64,000 bases of DNA from Parvularcula sp039822105 (GTDB lineage: Bacteria > Pseudomonadota > Alphaproteobacteria > Caulobacterales > Parvularculaceae). The stretch covers positions 62,001-126,000 of the forward strand of contig JBCBMW010000007.1 in NCBI GenBank assembly GCA_039822105.1, written 5' to 3'. Positions 16,708 through 24,201 of the stretch are shown here, piece after piece. How positions within the stretch are numbered: the first letter of the stretch is position 1; the number at the start of each line of letters is the position of its first letter. The notes beneath the pieces were generated by a model. The model did not search any database. It had not been told where the DNA came from and saw only the letters and a program-made list of their open reading frames with translations. A program made the position numbers and the translations under genes.

Positions 16708-17319
16708 ATGACTTTGCTGAAACACGCGATGATGGCGCCCATACTGGCCGCCATGTCTCTCATGACGGCTGAGGCGGCCACCGTGACCTTTTCCGGTCAA
16801 CTGGAAGAAGACAGCCGAACATCGGCCAGTGAGCTGGAGTTCGAAGGCGAGATCACTTTCGACGTCACTGGTTACACGGGGTCGGGTTCGGAGAACTTTG
16901 ACCTCACTGGCCTCGGTATTCGGTTCTTTAATGACGCGGGGACACAAGTCGCGGACTATGCGTTTTCTGACGCTGAGTCGTTTTCTCTCAACCGTGTCCG
17001 GGTGATCGATGGCACGCTTGACGCCTTCTTCTTCTTCTCTGACCGGCGCTCCGGCCCGTTCGGTTCGATCACGTTTGGGAAGCGTTCGATCGATCCGAGC
17101 GACCCCTCGCGCGCAGCCACAGAGCTCTTTGTCAACGATCTCGATATCTTCCGTGTGCCGTTCATCCTCGGATTCATCGATTTTGAGACAAGTACGGATA
17201 GCCGAATTGCACTGCCTGCGTCGGTCGTAGACCCTGGCAATGAAATCCCTGTTCCTGGCGCAGCGTTGCTGTTCATGAGTGGGGGAGTGTTGGCAGCGTG
17301 GCGGAGTTGGCGGCGCTAG
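16708..17319 (+). CDS. Secreted protein with PEP-CTERM/VPLPA-CTERM-like sorting tail
   Basis: 203 residues from the ATG at 16708. The signal peptide runs to about residue 24 (cleavage near A-E-A-A). The body is a beta-rich domain of roughly 145 residues. The C-terminus has the exosortase sorting pattern: an IPVPGAALLF motif, a short hydrophobic helix and a basic end (W-R-S-W-R-R). Such proteins are processed by exosortase/archaeosortase-type enzymes and shown at the surface or in exopolysaccharide. No exosortase is in this window. The body is of unknown function. Confidence 0.75.
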   Translation: MTLLKHAMMAPILAAMSLMTAEAATVTFSGQLEEDSRTSASELEFEGEITFDVTGYTGSGSENFDLTGLGIRFFNDAGTQVADYAFSDAESFSLNRVRVIDGTLDAFFFFSDRRSGPFGSITFGKRSIDPSDPSRAATELFVNDLDIFRVPFILGFIDFETSTDSRIALPASVVDPGNEIPVPGAALLFMSGGVLAAWRSWRR

Positions 17320-17520
17320 CGCCCACTCCAACCCACCTGTCGGGCCGATACAAGTTCCCAGGGTGAGCCAATCAGTGAACCGAGTTTTGGTACTCAATCG
17401 TTGCTTTTCTCGACCAAACCGGTTTGCCGATGCTTTGCCGATGAGCCGTTGGAACGCTAGTAAGCAGTCTTGGACGGAAAACGAGCGAGCGCATAGTGTT
17501 ACACACACCAGGTTCAAGCG

Positions 17521-18975
17521 CTAAAAGTTCTTGGCTGTTTCATCAATTGTTCTTTGGGCCGCGCTTCTTGCGATGCTTCTCATTGGCCAAGCTTCGTAGT
17601 GAGCGAGTGATGCGTATACAGCTTTGTCCAATTCGGCCTTTGTGAAGAGCTGGCCGTTCAGGACGACAGCCTCCAGGCTTTCCAACGCGTCCAACGACTT
17701 GGTCGGATCTTCACGGAAGACGAGAAAATCGGCCGGTGCGCCATCAGCGATGACTCCAACGTCCGCACCGAGCGAGGCGCCAGCAACATTCGTAGCATAG
17801 GCTAGGACTTGCTCTGCAGAAATGCCGGCCTCTTCAAAAAGCCTCATCTCGCGCCAGAACGACACGCCTGGTGCCGTAAAGGGTTGTCCGACATCTGTGC
17901 CGATATGGAGAATGGCTCCGCCATCGGATAAGCGCTTGGCGAGCGCCTGCTTCTTGCGCAGCGCCTCCGCCGCGCCCGCGAAACGGTCGGTGGGCAAGTC
18001 GCGATAGACGGGCAGTCCAGATTTGGGGTTCCAGACAATTGCCGAATAGAAGGACGGCATGACCTGATCGGATAGGGCAGAAGCCTCAGTATAGTGAGCG
18101 AATCCGAGAAAGCCTTGAAGGGTCGTCATTGTGGGTGTGTTTTTGATACCGCTGGCGATGATCGAAGTGACTACCGTTCGTAGGCGTTCCTCATCCACAC
18201 CGGACCAATCACCGTTTCGATAAACGACACTCTCCCCGCCAAGGGTCGAAGGCTCCGGGACGCCGAAGAAGTGTTGAACATCTGGGACCCCGGCCTGCTC
18301 AATTGTGAAGTCGATCGGGACATGGCCTATGACATGCAGGCCCTCTGCGCTTGCTGCTGCGACCAAGGCGGAAATCAGTTGCGGCGTTAGCCCCTCATAC
18401 GACTTGATACAGCCATGCCCGGCAGCCGCGATCGCAGCTACGACCTGGGGTGCTTGTTCGGTGTGCGTGTACTGCACACTGTTTGGCCAGACGCTCACGC
18501 CGCTGGAGACAAACGGCCCGCAAGAAATGAGATCAGGGAAAAGGCCGCCATCTGCGATCAACGCGCGCGCGGCCGGAACCGCGGTGCCGTCAATATCGCC
18601 TGCGTCCCGGATTGTGGTCACGCCATGCGCGAGATGAAGCAGCCCGTAGTGTTGTGTGAGCTTCAACGCGTTGTCGCCCGGGAGGTGCGTGTGCATGTCG
18701 ATAAAGCCGGGGAGAACATACCGGCCACTGAAGACGTCAAGAGTCGACAGATCACCTTTATTTGTTTGCAGGCTGATGACACCATCCGAAACGGTAAGGC
18801 TTGTTGGCGCGCTGCGGTCAATCATGGGATTGATAATCACAACGTCGCTGAGCACAAAACCTGTTGTCGTCGGTTCCGGCGGTGCAGGCAATTGGAACGT
18901 TTGCCAAAGCCAAACGGAAACTGTCGCGCCTAGAACGCACAGGGTAGCCGCGAGACCAAGCCCCCACTTAATCAT
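17521..18975 (-). CDS. Membrane-anchored amidohydrolase family protein (imidazolonepropionase-like)
   Basis: 484 residues from the ATG at 18975; the open frame extends upstream through the HxlR gene, but that part is not real. A hydrophobic N-terminal helix (about residues 5-25) exports or anchors the protein. The metal-dependent amidohydrolase core is complete: DMHTHL on strand 1, the bridging lysine in GCIKSYEG, the histidines of VIGHVP and VQHFF, and the aspartate of HIGTDVG. A C-terminal metal-independent segment (ADFLVFREDP) follows. Relatives include secreted prolidase- and Xaa-Pro-like amidohydrolases; the substrate cannot be read. It is co-transcribed with the HxlR gene, overlapping by 8 bp. 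Confidence 0.87.
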   Translation of the reverse strand: MIKWGLGLAATLCVLGATVSVWLWQTFQLPAPPEPTTTGFVLSDVVIINPMIDRSAPTSLTVSDGVISLQTNKGDLSTLDVFSGRYVLPGFIDMHTHLPGDNALKLTQHYGLLHLAHGVTTIRDAGDIDGTAVPAARALIADGGLFPDLISCGPFVSSGVSVWPNSVQYTHTEQAPQVVAAIAAAGHGCIKSYEGLTPQLISALVAAASAEGLHVIGHVPIDFTIEQAGVPDVQHFFGVPEPSTLGGESVVYRNGDWSGVDEERLRTVVTSIIASGIKNTPTMTTLQGFLGFAHYTEASALSDQVMPSFYSAIVWNPKSGLPVYRDLPTDRFAGAAEALRKKQALAKRLSDGGAILHIGTDVGQPFTAPGVSFWREMRLFEEAGISAEQVLAYATNVAGASLGADVGVIADGAPADFLVFREDPTKSLDALESLEAVVLNGQLFTKAELDKAVYASLAHYEAWPMRSIARSAAQRTIDETAKNF

Positions 18976-19429
18976 CTGATTGCCCCTCGCGTTTCTTGAG
19001 GTGCGCCGACGCCAAGTCCACCTCTTTCCCGTCACTATCGATGATCGCCAGCCGAAGAGGTTTTCCAGTTCGCAAGTCAATGAGATCGGTGAGCGGACTA
19101 TCATCCCGCAGCGTGTCGTCACCCCACTGACGTAACGCGAGGACGACGGGCGCCAGCGCCTTACCGGTTTCGGTGAGAACATAACCTTGGCGGTTACGCT
19201 CACCGGGCGCGCGGTAGGTCTTCCGCATCAGGATACCGGCGTCGCTCAGAGCGTTGAGCCGCTTTTGCAGCGTCGCTGATGGGATCTCCAAATCCGCACG
19301 GATGTCTTCGAAGCAGCCAACCCCATAAAACAGCTCACGAATAATCAAGAGCGTCCAACGATCCCCCAAAACCTGGGCGGCCATCGCCATCCCGCAATCC
19401 GAGACATGGACTGGTGCTCGCTGTCGCAT
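18968..19429 (-). CDS. HxlR family winged-helix transcriptional regulator
   Basis: 153 residues from the ATG at 19429; a TTG at 19453 extends the frame, but it would lie inside a palindrome, so the ATG is preferred. The HxlR core is clear: a cysteine in the N-terminal region (DCGMAMAAQVLGDRWTLLII), the recognition helix SATLQKRLNALSDAGIL, and the wing region with QGYVLTETGKAL. The cysteine may sense oxidants or electrophiles as in other family members. It leads an operon with the amidohydrolase downstream. Palindrome ACTTCA-N5-TGAAGT starts 17 bp upstream and probably serves autoregulation. Confidence 0.92.
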   Translation of the reverse strand: MRQRAPVHVSDCGMAMAAQVLGDRWTLLIIRELFYGVGCFEDIRADLEIPSATLQKRLNALSDAGILMRKTYRAPGERNRQGYVLTETGKALAPVVLALRQWGDDTLRDDSPLTDLIDLRTGKPLRLAIIDSDGKEVDLASAHLKKREGQSDD

Positions 19430-19446
19430 ATCAATCCAAAAACCTG

Positions 19447-19463
19447 ACTTCAAAAAATGAAGT
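19447..19463. promoter_or_regulatory. Palindrome ACTTCA-AAAAA-TGAAGT upstream of the HxlR-amidohydrolase operon
   Basis: Perfect 6-bp arms. The half-site TGAAGTTA (19458-19465) recurs in the same orientation at 19493-19500, 35 bp away. The placement just ahead of the HxlR start suggests an autoregulatory operator. Confidence 0.5.
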
Positions 19464-19542
19464 TATGGGATTGAGATGCTGGCGTCAATAATTGAAGTTA
19501 GATCTTGGTCGATGCCGGAACTCAAGCAGGTGCTGTCTTGCG

Positions 19543-20022
19543 TCACCCGATCTCGTAGAGGGTGTAGATAGGGTTGAACCCGGACTGCTCGCCGATGCCC
19601 ACCGCGATCGCGTTGTTCAGCCAGGCGTATCGTTCATCCCCGCATTCCAGCTTCGCGACCGTCACAAGCGAATAGCTGCCAGGTACAAGCGTCTTCCCCT
19701 TTGCGAACTGCGCCATCGCGCCCGCTGCGCCGATGAAGCGCCCTTGGTAGGTCAGATAGATCAATGCTCCATCATCGGTCTGCAGGGTCAGGCGCACATC
19801 GATCATCATGGTTCCGTCGGCGCGAAACCGAACCCAGTCCGCTCCGCCAGGCAGGACCTGGCCGCTGAGCCGCTGGCCCTCGAATACGCCACCTGTGACC
19901 GGCGCGATGGTGCGCTGTCCTTCAGGTGTTTTCCCGACCTGCAACGCGCCCGCCGAATCGACATCCAGGCGTAGCGTGACAAGGTGTTTGTGCGGGAGCG
20001 GACGAACGGCGGAGTCCATCAA
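19543..20022 (-). CDS. DUF3237 domain-containing protein
   Basis: 159 residues. DUF3237 proteins are small beta-barrel proteins of unknown function, often found with aromatic or terpenoid catabolic genes. The family pattern is present: the RTIAPVTGGVFEG strand, then LPGGADWVRFRADGTMMIDVRLTLQTDDGALIY (glycine-rich followed by an R-Y/T-x-L-x-T-D-D-G-x-x-I strand), and a C-terminal LNNAIAVGIG segment. The start is immediately downstream of the Rieske oxygenase stop, so the two form an operon; a helper or downstream step in the oxygenase pathway is a reasonable inference. Confidence 0.88.
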   Translation of the reverse strand: MMDSAVRPLPHKHLVTLRLDVDSAGALQVGKTPEGQRTIAPVTGGVFEGQRLSGQVLPGGADWVRFRADGTMMIDVRLTLQTDDGALIYLTYQGRFIGAAGAMAQFAKGKTLVPGSYSLVTVAKLECGDERYAWLNNAIAVGIGEQSGFNPIYTLYEIG

Positions 20023-21426
20023 TCACTCCGCCGCCATGTAGGCGTCGAGCGTCTTATGGAAGTGCCGTATGCGACTCTCTTGATAGCTCGCCAATGTTGC
20101 ACCGGGCTTTCGGCTTGTGCGCAGACCTTTCTGGATGCGCATCAGATTATCTGTATCTTGATCGACAACCATGGCGGCAGATCCCATCGCCTCAACGGTC
20201 GACCATGGCTCGTCCTCGGTGAGCCAGACTGTATCTGGTGGCGTGGGGTGCGATCCGTCCTCCGCCTTGGGGAACAGAAAGAACATTTCCATGATTGAAC
20301 GTTCTGGGTCGTCGCCATACGGACGGAAACGGTAGCCAGCAGCGAGGCCGATGCCTCCGAACTGAACGAAGTTCGGAAACACCGTGTACTGGATCAGGTC
20401 GAGCGCGACGGCCTCTGATACATCAGAGATATCGCGGCCAGAGGACTTGGAAATCTTCTTGCGGGCAATTTCGGCGAACCGGTCGCGAGGGGTCTGGCCC
20501 TCCTCGACCGGCGCCGAAGATTTGTAGAAGGGTGTGTCGCGTTCCATGAGCGTGCGCGTTTTTTCCGGATCGAAGCCCTCGCCTAAGGAAGGGCTCGGCA
20601 CGCCCTGGGCGCTGATCATCCGGTTGATGTGACGCACGCCTGGCCAGGTGTCGTACTGGGTGTTGCTGTCACCGTAGTAGGGCAGGGACTGCGGATGCGC
20701 GTACGGAACGTGGTAGGCTTCAACGAAGGCCTCCGCGCAGAGCTTCCAATTGCACGGCATCACCTTAGCGACGTGGATGGCCTTGTAGCGGTTCTCCAGA
20801 TCGAAGTCCTTGAAGTGATCGGGCAGGATTTCGAGGTAGGAGAGAAGATCCTCTCCGTCATGATCGAAATTGATGAAGACGAAGCCGCCCCATATGTCGA
20901 CGCGCGCTTCGGGCAGGCTGAACTCTTCCCAGTTGATGTGCCCAAAATCCCAGGCTCCAGGAACGTCTTTCAGTGTACCATCCAGTGCCCAGGTGAAGCC
21001 ATGGAACGGGCAGCGGAATTGCTTCACGCAGCCGCCTTCTTTGCGCAGCATCGTGCCCCGATGGAGACATGAGTTCACATAGGCACGGACGTCCTTTGGT
21101 GCGGGACCGGTCCGTACAACGATCAAAGAGTCTTGGACAATGTTGTAGACAATGTGGTCGCCAACATTCGGGATGTCTTCCAAGCGGCAGGCCCACTGCC
21201 ACGTTTTGCGCCAGACCTTTTCGACTTCCCGGTCGTGATACTGTTTCGAGAAGTAACGATCGACCGGGATATCGTCATTGCCCATGTCGACCTGGGACTC
21301 CTCTCGCATGTGCTGGGGTGGCGCGATCTGATCGCTCTCGTAGATGTCCTGAAGCGACGGTTTCGGGCGATCTGCCGGGCCTTTCGACCCGCGATCGCGA
21401 GACCCATCCATGTTTCGCTCTGCCAT
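20023..21426 (-). CDS. Rieske non-heme iron oxygenase, alpha subunit (ring-hydroxylating type)
   Basis: 467 residues. The N-terminal Rieske domain binds a [2Fe-2S] cluster through C120-x-H122 (NSCLHRG) and C139-x2-H142 (CPFHGF). The catalytic domain carries the mononuclear iron histidines H239 and H244 in EAYHVPYAHP. Such enzymes dihydroxylate, hydroxylate or demethylate aromatic and alicyclic compounds using a reductase and often a ferredoxin, neither of which is encoded here, so electron transfer proteins must be elsewhere. It leads an operon with the DUF3237 gene and is divergent from a TetR gene across a palindrome. Confidence 0.93.
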   Translation of the reverse strand: MAERNMDGSRDRGSKGPADRPKPSLQDIYESDQIAPPQHMREESQVDMGNDDIPVDRYFSKQYHDREVEKVWRKTWQWACRLEDIPNVGDHIVYNIVQDSLIVVRTGPAPKDVRAYVNSCLHRGTMLRKEGGCVKQFRCPFHGFTWALDGTLKDVPGAWDFGHINWEEFSLPEARVDIWGGFVFINFDHDGEDLLSYLEILPDHFKDFDLENRYKAIHVAKVMPCNWKLCAEAFVEAYHVPYAHPQSLPYYGDSNTQYDTWPGVRHINRMISAQGVPSPSLGEGFDPEKTRTLMERDTPFYKSSAPVEEGQTPRDRFAEIARKKISKSSGRDISDVSEAVALDLIQYTVFPNFVQFGGIGLAAGYRFRPYGDDPERSIMEMFFLFPKAEDGSHPTPPDTVWLTEDEPWSTVEAMGSAAMVVDQDTDNLMRIQKGLRTSRKPGATLASYQESRIRHFHKTLDAYMAAE

Positions 21427-21470
21427 GGCGCGTTACCTCTCTTGCCAAATCGACGGCGCTCGCCTAGTCT

Positions 21471-21498
21471 TTTACAAACAAACTGGTCTGTATGTAAA
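21471..21498. promoter_or_regulatory. Imperfect 28-bp palindrome between the Rieske oxygenase and tetR genes
   Basis: The left half TTTACAAACAAACT and the reverse complement of the right half (TTTACATACAGACC) agree at 11 of 14 positions. It lies 44 bp from the oxygenase start and 23 bp from the TetR start, as expected for a TetR operator controlling both. Confidence 0.6.
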
Positions 21499-21521
21499 AA
21501 AGAGTCAATCGGGATTTGCCA

Positions 21522-22124
21522 ATGGCTGAAGCCGCCCAGAACGTTCGTCCAACTCAAGAACAGCGCACAGATGCCATGCGTGCGCGCCTTTTGGAGGCGA
21601 CACTGGACGTCATTGCAGAAGAGGGATGGGCACAGACCAGCACACAGAAGATCTGTAAACGCGCAGGCGTTTCACGCGGCGCGCAGACCCATCACTTTCC
21701 GACGCGGGACAGTCTTCTGATCGCTGCCGTGCGCGAGATGGTGGCGCGGTACCAGCGGGATCTTAATGCGAACGCGGATGACCGGGAAGGCCATACCCGG
21801 CGGCTCGAAGATGCCTTCGATTTCCTCTGGGAGGCCTGTTTTGAAGGCCATCTTCTCGACTGTTGGATGGACGTCATGGTCGCTGCGCGCACCGATGATG
21901 TCTTGCGCCCCGCCGTTCGGGAAACCGACGCAACGGCTATCGCGTCCATGCGCGCGATGGGAGATACGTGCCCAGCCGAAACGGTCAACGAACAAGTCAG
22001 CTCTCCTGATCTTATCGAACTGACCGTCTACCTCCTGCGCGGAATGGTCGTTCAGGCCGGTGTCCATTCTGATCAACCCGCCAAGCAGCGACTGTTTGAG
22101 CTATGGAAGCGGCTGGTGCTCTGA
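21522..22124 (+). CDS. TetR family transcriptional regulator, divergent from the Rieske oxygenase
   Basis: 200 residues from the ATG at 21522 (a TTG two codons earlier is also in frame). The TetR helix-turn-helix occupies about residues 14-60: ATLDVIAEEGWAQTSTQKICKRAG, then SRGAQTHHFPTRDSLL. The C-terminal ligand domain is of ordinary size and not informative. Its divergent position and the shared palindrome at 21471-21498 suggest it represses the oxygenase-DUF3237 operon until the aromatic substrate or a product binds. This is inference from arrangement. Confidence 0.9.
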   Translation: MAEAAQNVRPTQEQRTDAMRARLLEATLDVIAEEGWAQTSTQKICKRAGVSRGAQTHHFPTRDSLLIAAVREMVARYQRDLNANADDREGHTRRLEDAFDFLWEACFEGHLLDCWMDVMVAARTDDVLRPAVRETDATAIASMRAMGDTCPAETVNEQVSSPDLIELTVYLLRGMVVQAGVHSDQPAKQRLFELWKRLVL

Positions 22125-22125
22125 C

Positions 22126-22165
22126 GTATTGGGGCCATCCTTTTTCCTGGATGTCGTTCCAATAC
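22126..22165. repeat. Imperfect inverted repeat after the tetR gene
   Basis: Outer arms GTATTGG and CCAATAC pair perfectly, and an inner pair (GCCATCC / GGATGTC) matches at 6 of 7. The loop contains TTTTT. It starts 2 bp after the tetR stop, so it may end that transcript, although no T-run follows the stem. Confidence 0.4.
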
Positions 22166-22244
22166 AGCTTGCGACCAAAAAAGACCCTCCGCCAACGACT
22201 ATCTCTCACGAGTTATAGTCATTCGTCAGCTCACCTCTTAAATT

Positions 22245-22745
22245 GGCTCAATGCCGACTTTCATATATTGGATCGTTGAGTCCGCTTCCGGCGAAGCCCA
22301 GCCCGACTAGAGCTTTGCCGACCGGCCGCAGGCGTTTTGCTGCCGACAACGAGCCTCAAGATCAATAGGTCGAGCGATTCCGAAGGCATCGTCGATTTTA
22401 ATGTCGTAAAGTTGGTCGGTGTACCGATGGTAAAAATGACCGCGAGAGCGTGGTCCTCGAGGCTAAGGTTGTACGGTGTCAGAAGGCGACGAATTGATTT
22501 TAGAGCGCTGTCGGTGATCTCAAACTGGACGAGATGGCCTGTCTTCCTTTGAACGATTGCGCCCCGCGACCTAACCCCACGCCCCACTGCAACATCATCC
22601 ATTTGTAGGCTGACTGGACCGCCTCCGCGCAATTTGCCATCGGCCGCGAGGCCGAAGGGAGTCAAATCCCGAGCGCGGCGTTCCAACTCAAGGTGGTTCC
22701 GTACCGCCTAAACCTGCTTCATCTTGAAAGCGGGACTTTACCCGA
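22245..22745 (-). pseudogene. Decayed tyrosine recombinase (phage-type integrase) remnant
   Basis: The minus-strand frame from 22686 to 22261 reads KLRGGGPVSL, then GRGVRSRGAIVQRKTGH and LVQFEITDSALKSI, a strong match to the core of a common proteobacterial integrase group (SKLRGCDLV...VRSRA...QKKTGRPVQFEIT). Upstream the match continues (about 22687-22740: K-Q-V-stop-A-V-R-N-H-L-E-L-E-R-R-A-R-D-L) but the usual tryptophan codon is TAG. Downstream, in another frame (about 22285-22245), ADSTIQYMKVGIE resembles the family's C-terminal ESTVRYLGIEV. Stop and frameshift show it is broken. The catalytic middle is not recognisable. Confidence 0.75.
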
Positions 22746-23000
22746 TCGGCGTGCCAAGTGGATGGCGGCGTTCAAAAACGGTCCTATCAAGCCTGGAGGC
22801 TTATTGTTGGTTTGCGCGGACTTCCTCATTCAATTCCATCGATTGATTTCGGGGTGAGAACGTCCCTGTAAATCTCAGGTCGAAGTCCTCATTGTCAATC
22901 GATCGATGAGGAACGGGCGACTTAAAGCACTTGAAAAACATCTTTTTACTGACTTTTATGATGAGATGCTGCGTCATTTACCCCTCTGGCGCAGTCACAA

Positions 23001-23378
23001 TTACTCGGGGGCGCGCGCGTCGTAATCGGCACGGGAGGTCTTGACCTCTTTCAGATTGCCTGCGGCCCAATTGATGAGTGGCATCAAGCTGTCGATGGCC
23101 GCGTGGCCACGTTCTGTCAGTTCGTAGTAAACTTGTTTTCGGGTGGTCTGGTGCACCTCACGGGTGAGATAGCCGTCGCGTTCCAGATTGCGCAGATTTT
23201 CCGTCAGAACGCGTTGAGTGATGTCACCAATCAACTGCTTCACATCGCTGAACCTCTGTTTCCCATCCTGCAAGGACAGAAGAATCAACGGCCTCCATTT
23301 GGCAGTTAAGGGCGCAATCAAAGTCCTGATCGGGCAAAGTTCGCATTCTTCATCGTTGGTCACGGTAATAGGCAGCAT
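23001..23378 (-). CDS. HxlR family transcriptional regulator
   Basis: 125 residues from the ATG at 23378, which follows a GAGGAT ribosome site. The HxlR fold is complete: cysteines at the N-terminus (EECELCPIRTLIA), the LTAKWRPLILLSL helix, the recognition helix region ITQRVLTENLRNLERDGYL, and a wing with TRKQVYYELTERG. The paired CxxC cysteines could make it redox-sensitive. A 27-bp motif (23383-23409) overlaps its ribosome site, and a near copy lies ahead of the cluster at 24202, so it probably regulates itself and that cluster. It is divergent from the DUF1330 gene. Confidence 0.92.
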   Translation of the reverse strand: MLPITVTNDEECELCPIRTLIAPLTAKWRPLILLSLQDGKQRFSDVKQLIGDITQRVLTENLRNLERDGYLTREVHQTTRKQVYYELTERGHAAIDSLMPLINWAAGNLKEVKTSRADYDARAPE

Positions 23379-23382
23379 GCTT

Positions 23383-23409
23383 GGTATCCTCAAAGTACCT
23401 TATTGCCAG
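23383..23409. promoter_or_regulatory. HxlR-associated motif, copy 1 (GGTATCC...AAAGTACCTTATTGC)
   Basis: 27 bp with 23 identities to 24117-24143 in the same orientation. It contains inverted GGTA-N9-TACC and lies between the divergent HxlR (start 23378) and DUF1330 (start 23469) genes. Candidate operator. Confidence 0.6.
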
Positions 23410-23468
23410 CTAGTCTGGCGGTGATACTTCTACATTTCAACGAGATGCTCAGCATGGGAAGCGCTCAT

Positions 23469-23864
23469 ATGATGAGGTTTATGAAGATCGCCTTGACTGC
23501 ATCATTGCTCTGGTTCGGTTGCGCCGTCAGTGCCAACGCGCAGCAGCATGCGGCGGACTCGACTGTGGCCGATGGTGCTTCGTTGATTGTCACAGCGCTA
23601 CCCAACCCCAACGAAATGGCGGCAGTGCAGGCCTATTTCGATGGGGTTTTGCCTTTGCTGTTGGGTGCTGATGGCGTCCTGGTGAAAAGGCTGAACGTTC
23701 AAAGTGTCATTCACGGCCGCCCCTCGGGGGTCGTTCTGGTGATGGACTTTCCGTCTGCTGAGGCCATTGAAAGCGTATTTGCATCCGATTCCTACGGCAA
23801 GATGATCCGTGTCCGTGAGCGAGCGTTTCTTGAAATCAACATTCTGATCACGTCAGATATGTAG
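23469..23864 (+). CDS. Exported DUF1330-like small protein
   Basis: 131 residues from the ATG at 23469, which follows a GGAAGCG ribosome site; further ATGs at 23472 and 23481 are possible. A signal peptide covers about residues 1-25 (cleavage after A-N-A). The mature part has the DUF1330 ferredoxin-like pattern: ALPNPNEMAAVQAYFDGVLPLL, then a VVLVMDFPSAEAIESVFASDSY segment ending with a basic helix (R-V-R-E-R-A). Family members are usually cytoplasmic, so the signal peptide is notable. It is divergent from the HxlR gene across the shared motif. Confidence 0.78.
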   Translation: MMRFMKIALTASLLWFGCAVSANAQQHAADSTVADGASLIVTALPNPNEMAAVQAYFDGVLPLLLGADGVLVKRLNVQSVIHGRPSGVVLVMDFPSAEAIESVFASDSYGKMIRVRERAFLEINILITSDM

Positions 23865-24201
23865 AGCTGTTTCTGCTTGCAGCCCTAGGTAGTGCCGCCC
23901 GTTTGAACTTCGGCAAGGACATTGAGCGTGACAGGGGACCTCTGCCCGCGATCACAATAGCGTGCGTGATGGACATCAGGCCGACCGTTCTGAATAGACA
24001 GATCTCTTGCATCAAGACTGTACTTTCGCGAAGTAATGGCGGAAACAGTGCTTGTCGCGTTATGTTATTATTGGTCTTCGCATCGCAAAAATTCCAGATA
24101 ACAAAAAAGTGAGCCAGGTATCCCTAAAGTGCCTTATTGCAAGTAAATTTCGGTGAGCGTTATCAGTACTTCGCCATGTTGTTGAATACGGAGGCGAAGA
24201 C
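23865..24201. other. Intergenic interval ahead of the NTF2/oxidoreductase cluster
   Basis: 337 bp. I see no gene in it. Its only clear content is the second copy of the HxlR-associated motif at 24117-24143, which lies 58 bp before the next start. Confidence 0.6.
24117..24143. promoter_or_regulatory. HxlR-associated motif, copy 2 (GGTATCC...AAAGTGCCTTATTGC)
   Basis: It differs from 23383-23409 at only 4 of 27 positions and has the same orientation. It lies in the promoter region of the gene cluster starting at 24202, which suggests control by the neighbouring HxlR regulator. Confidence 0.6.

Noticed and set aside
18976..19203. N-terminal extension of the amidohydrolase
   Set aside because: The extra frame lies within the HxlR coding sequence and the signal-anchor begins at the ATG at 18975.
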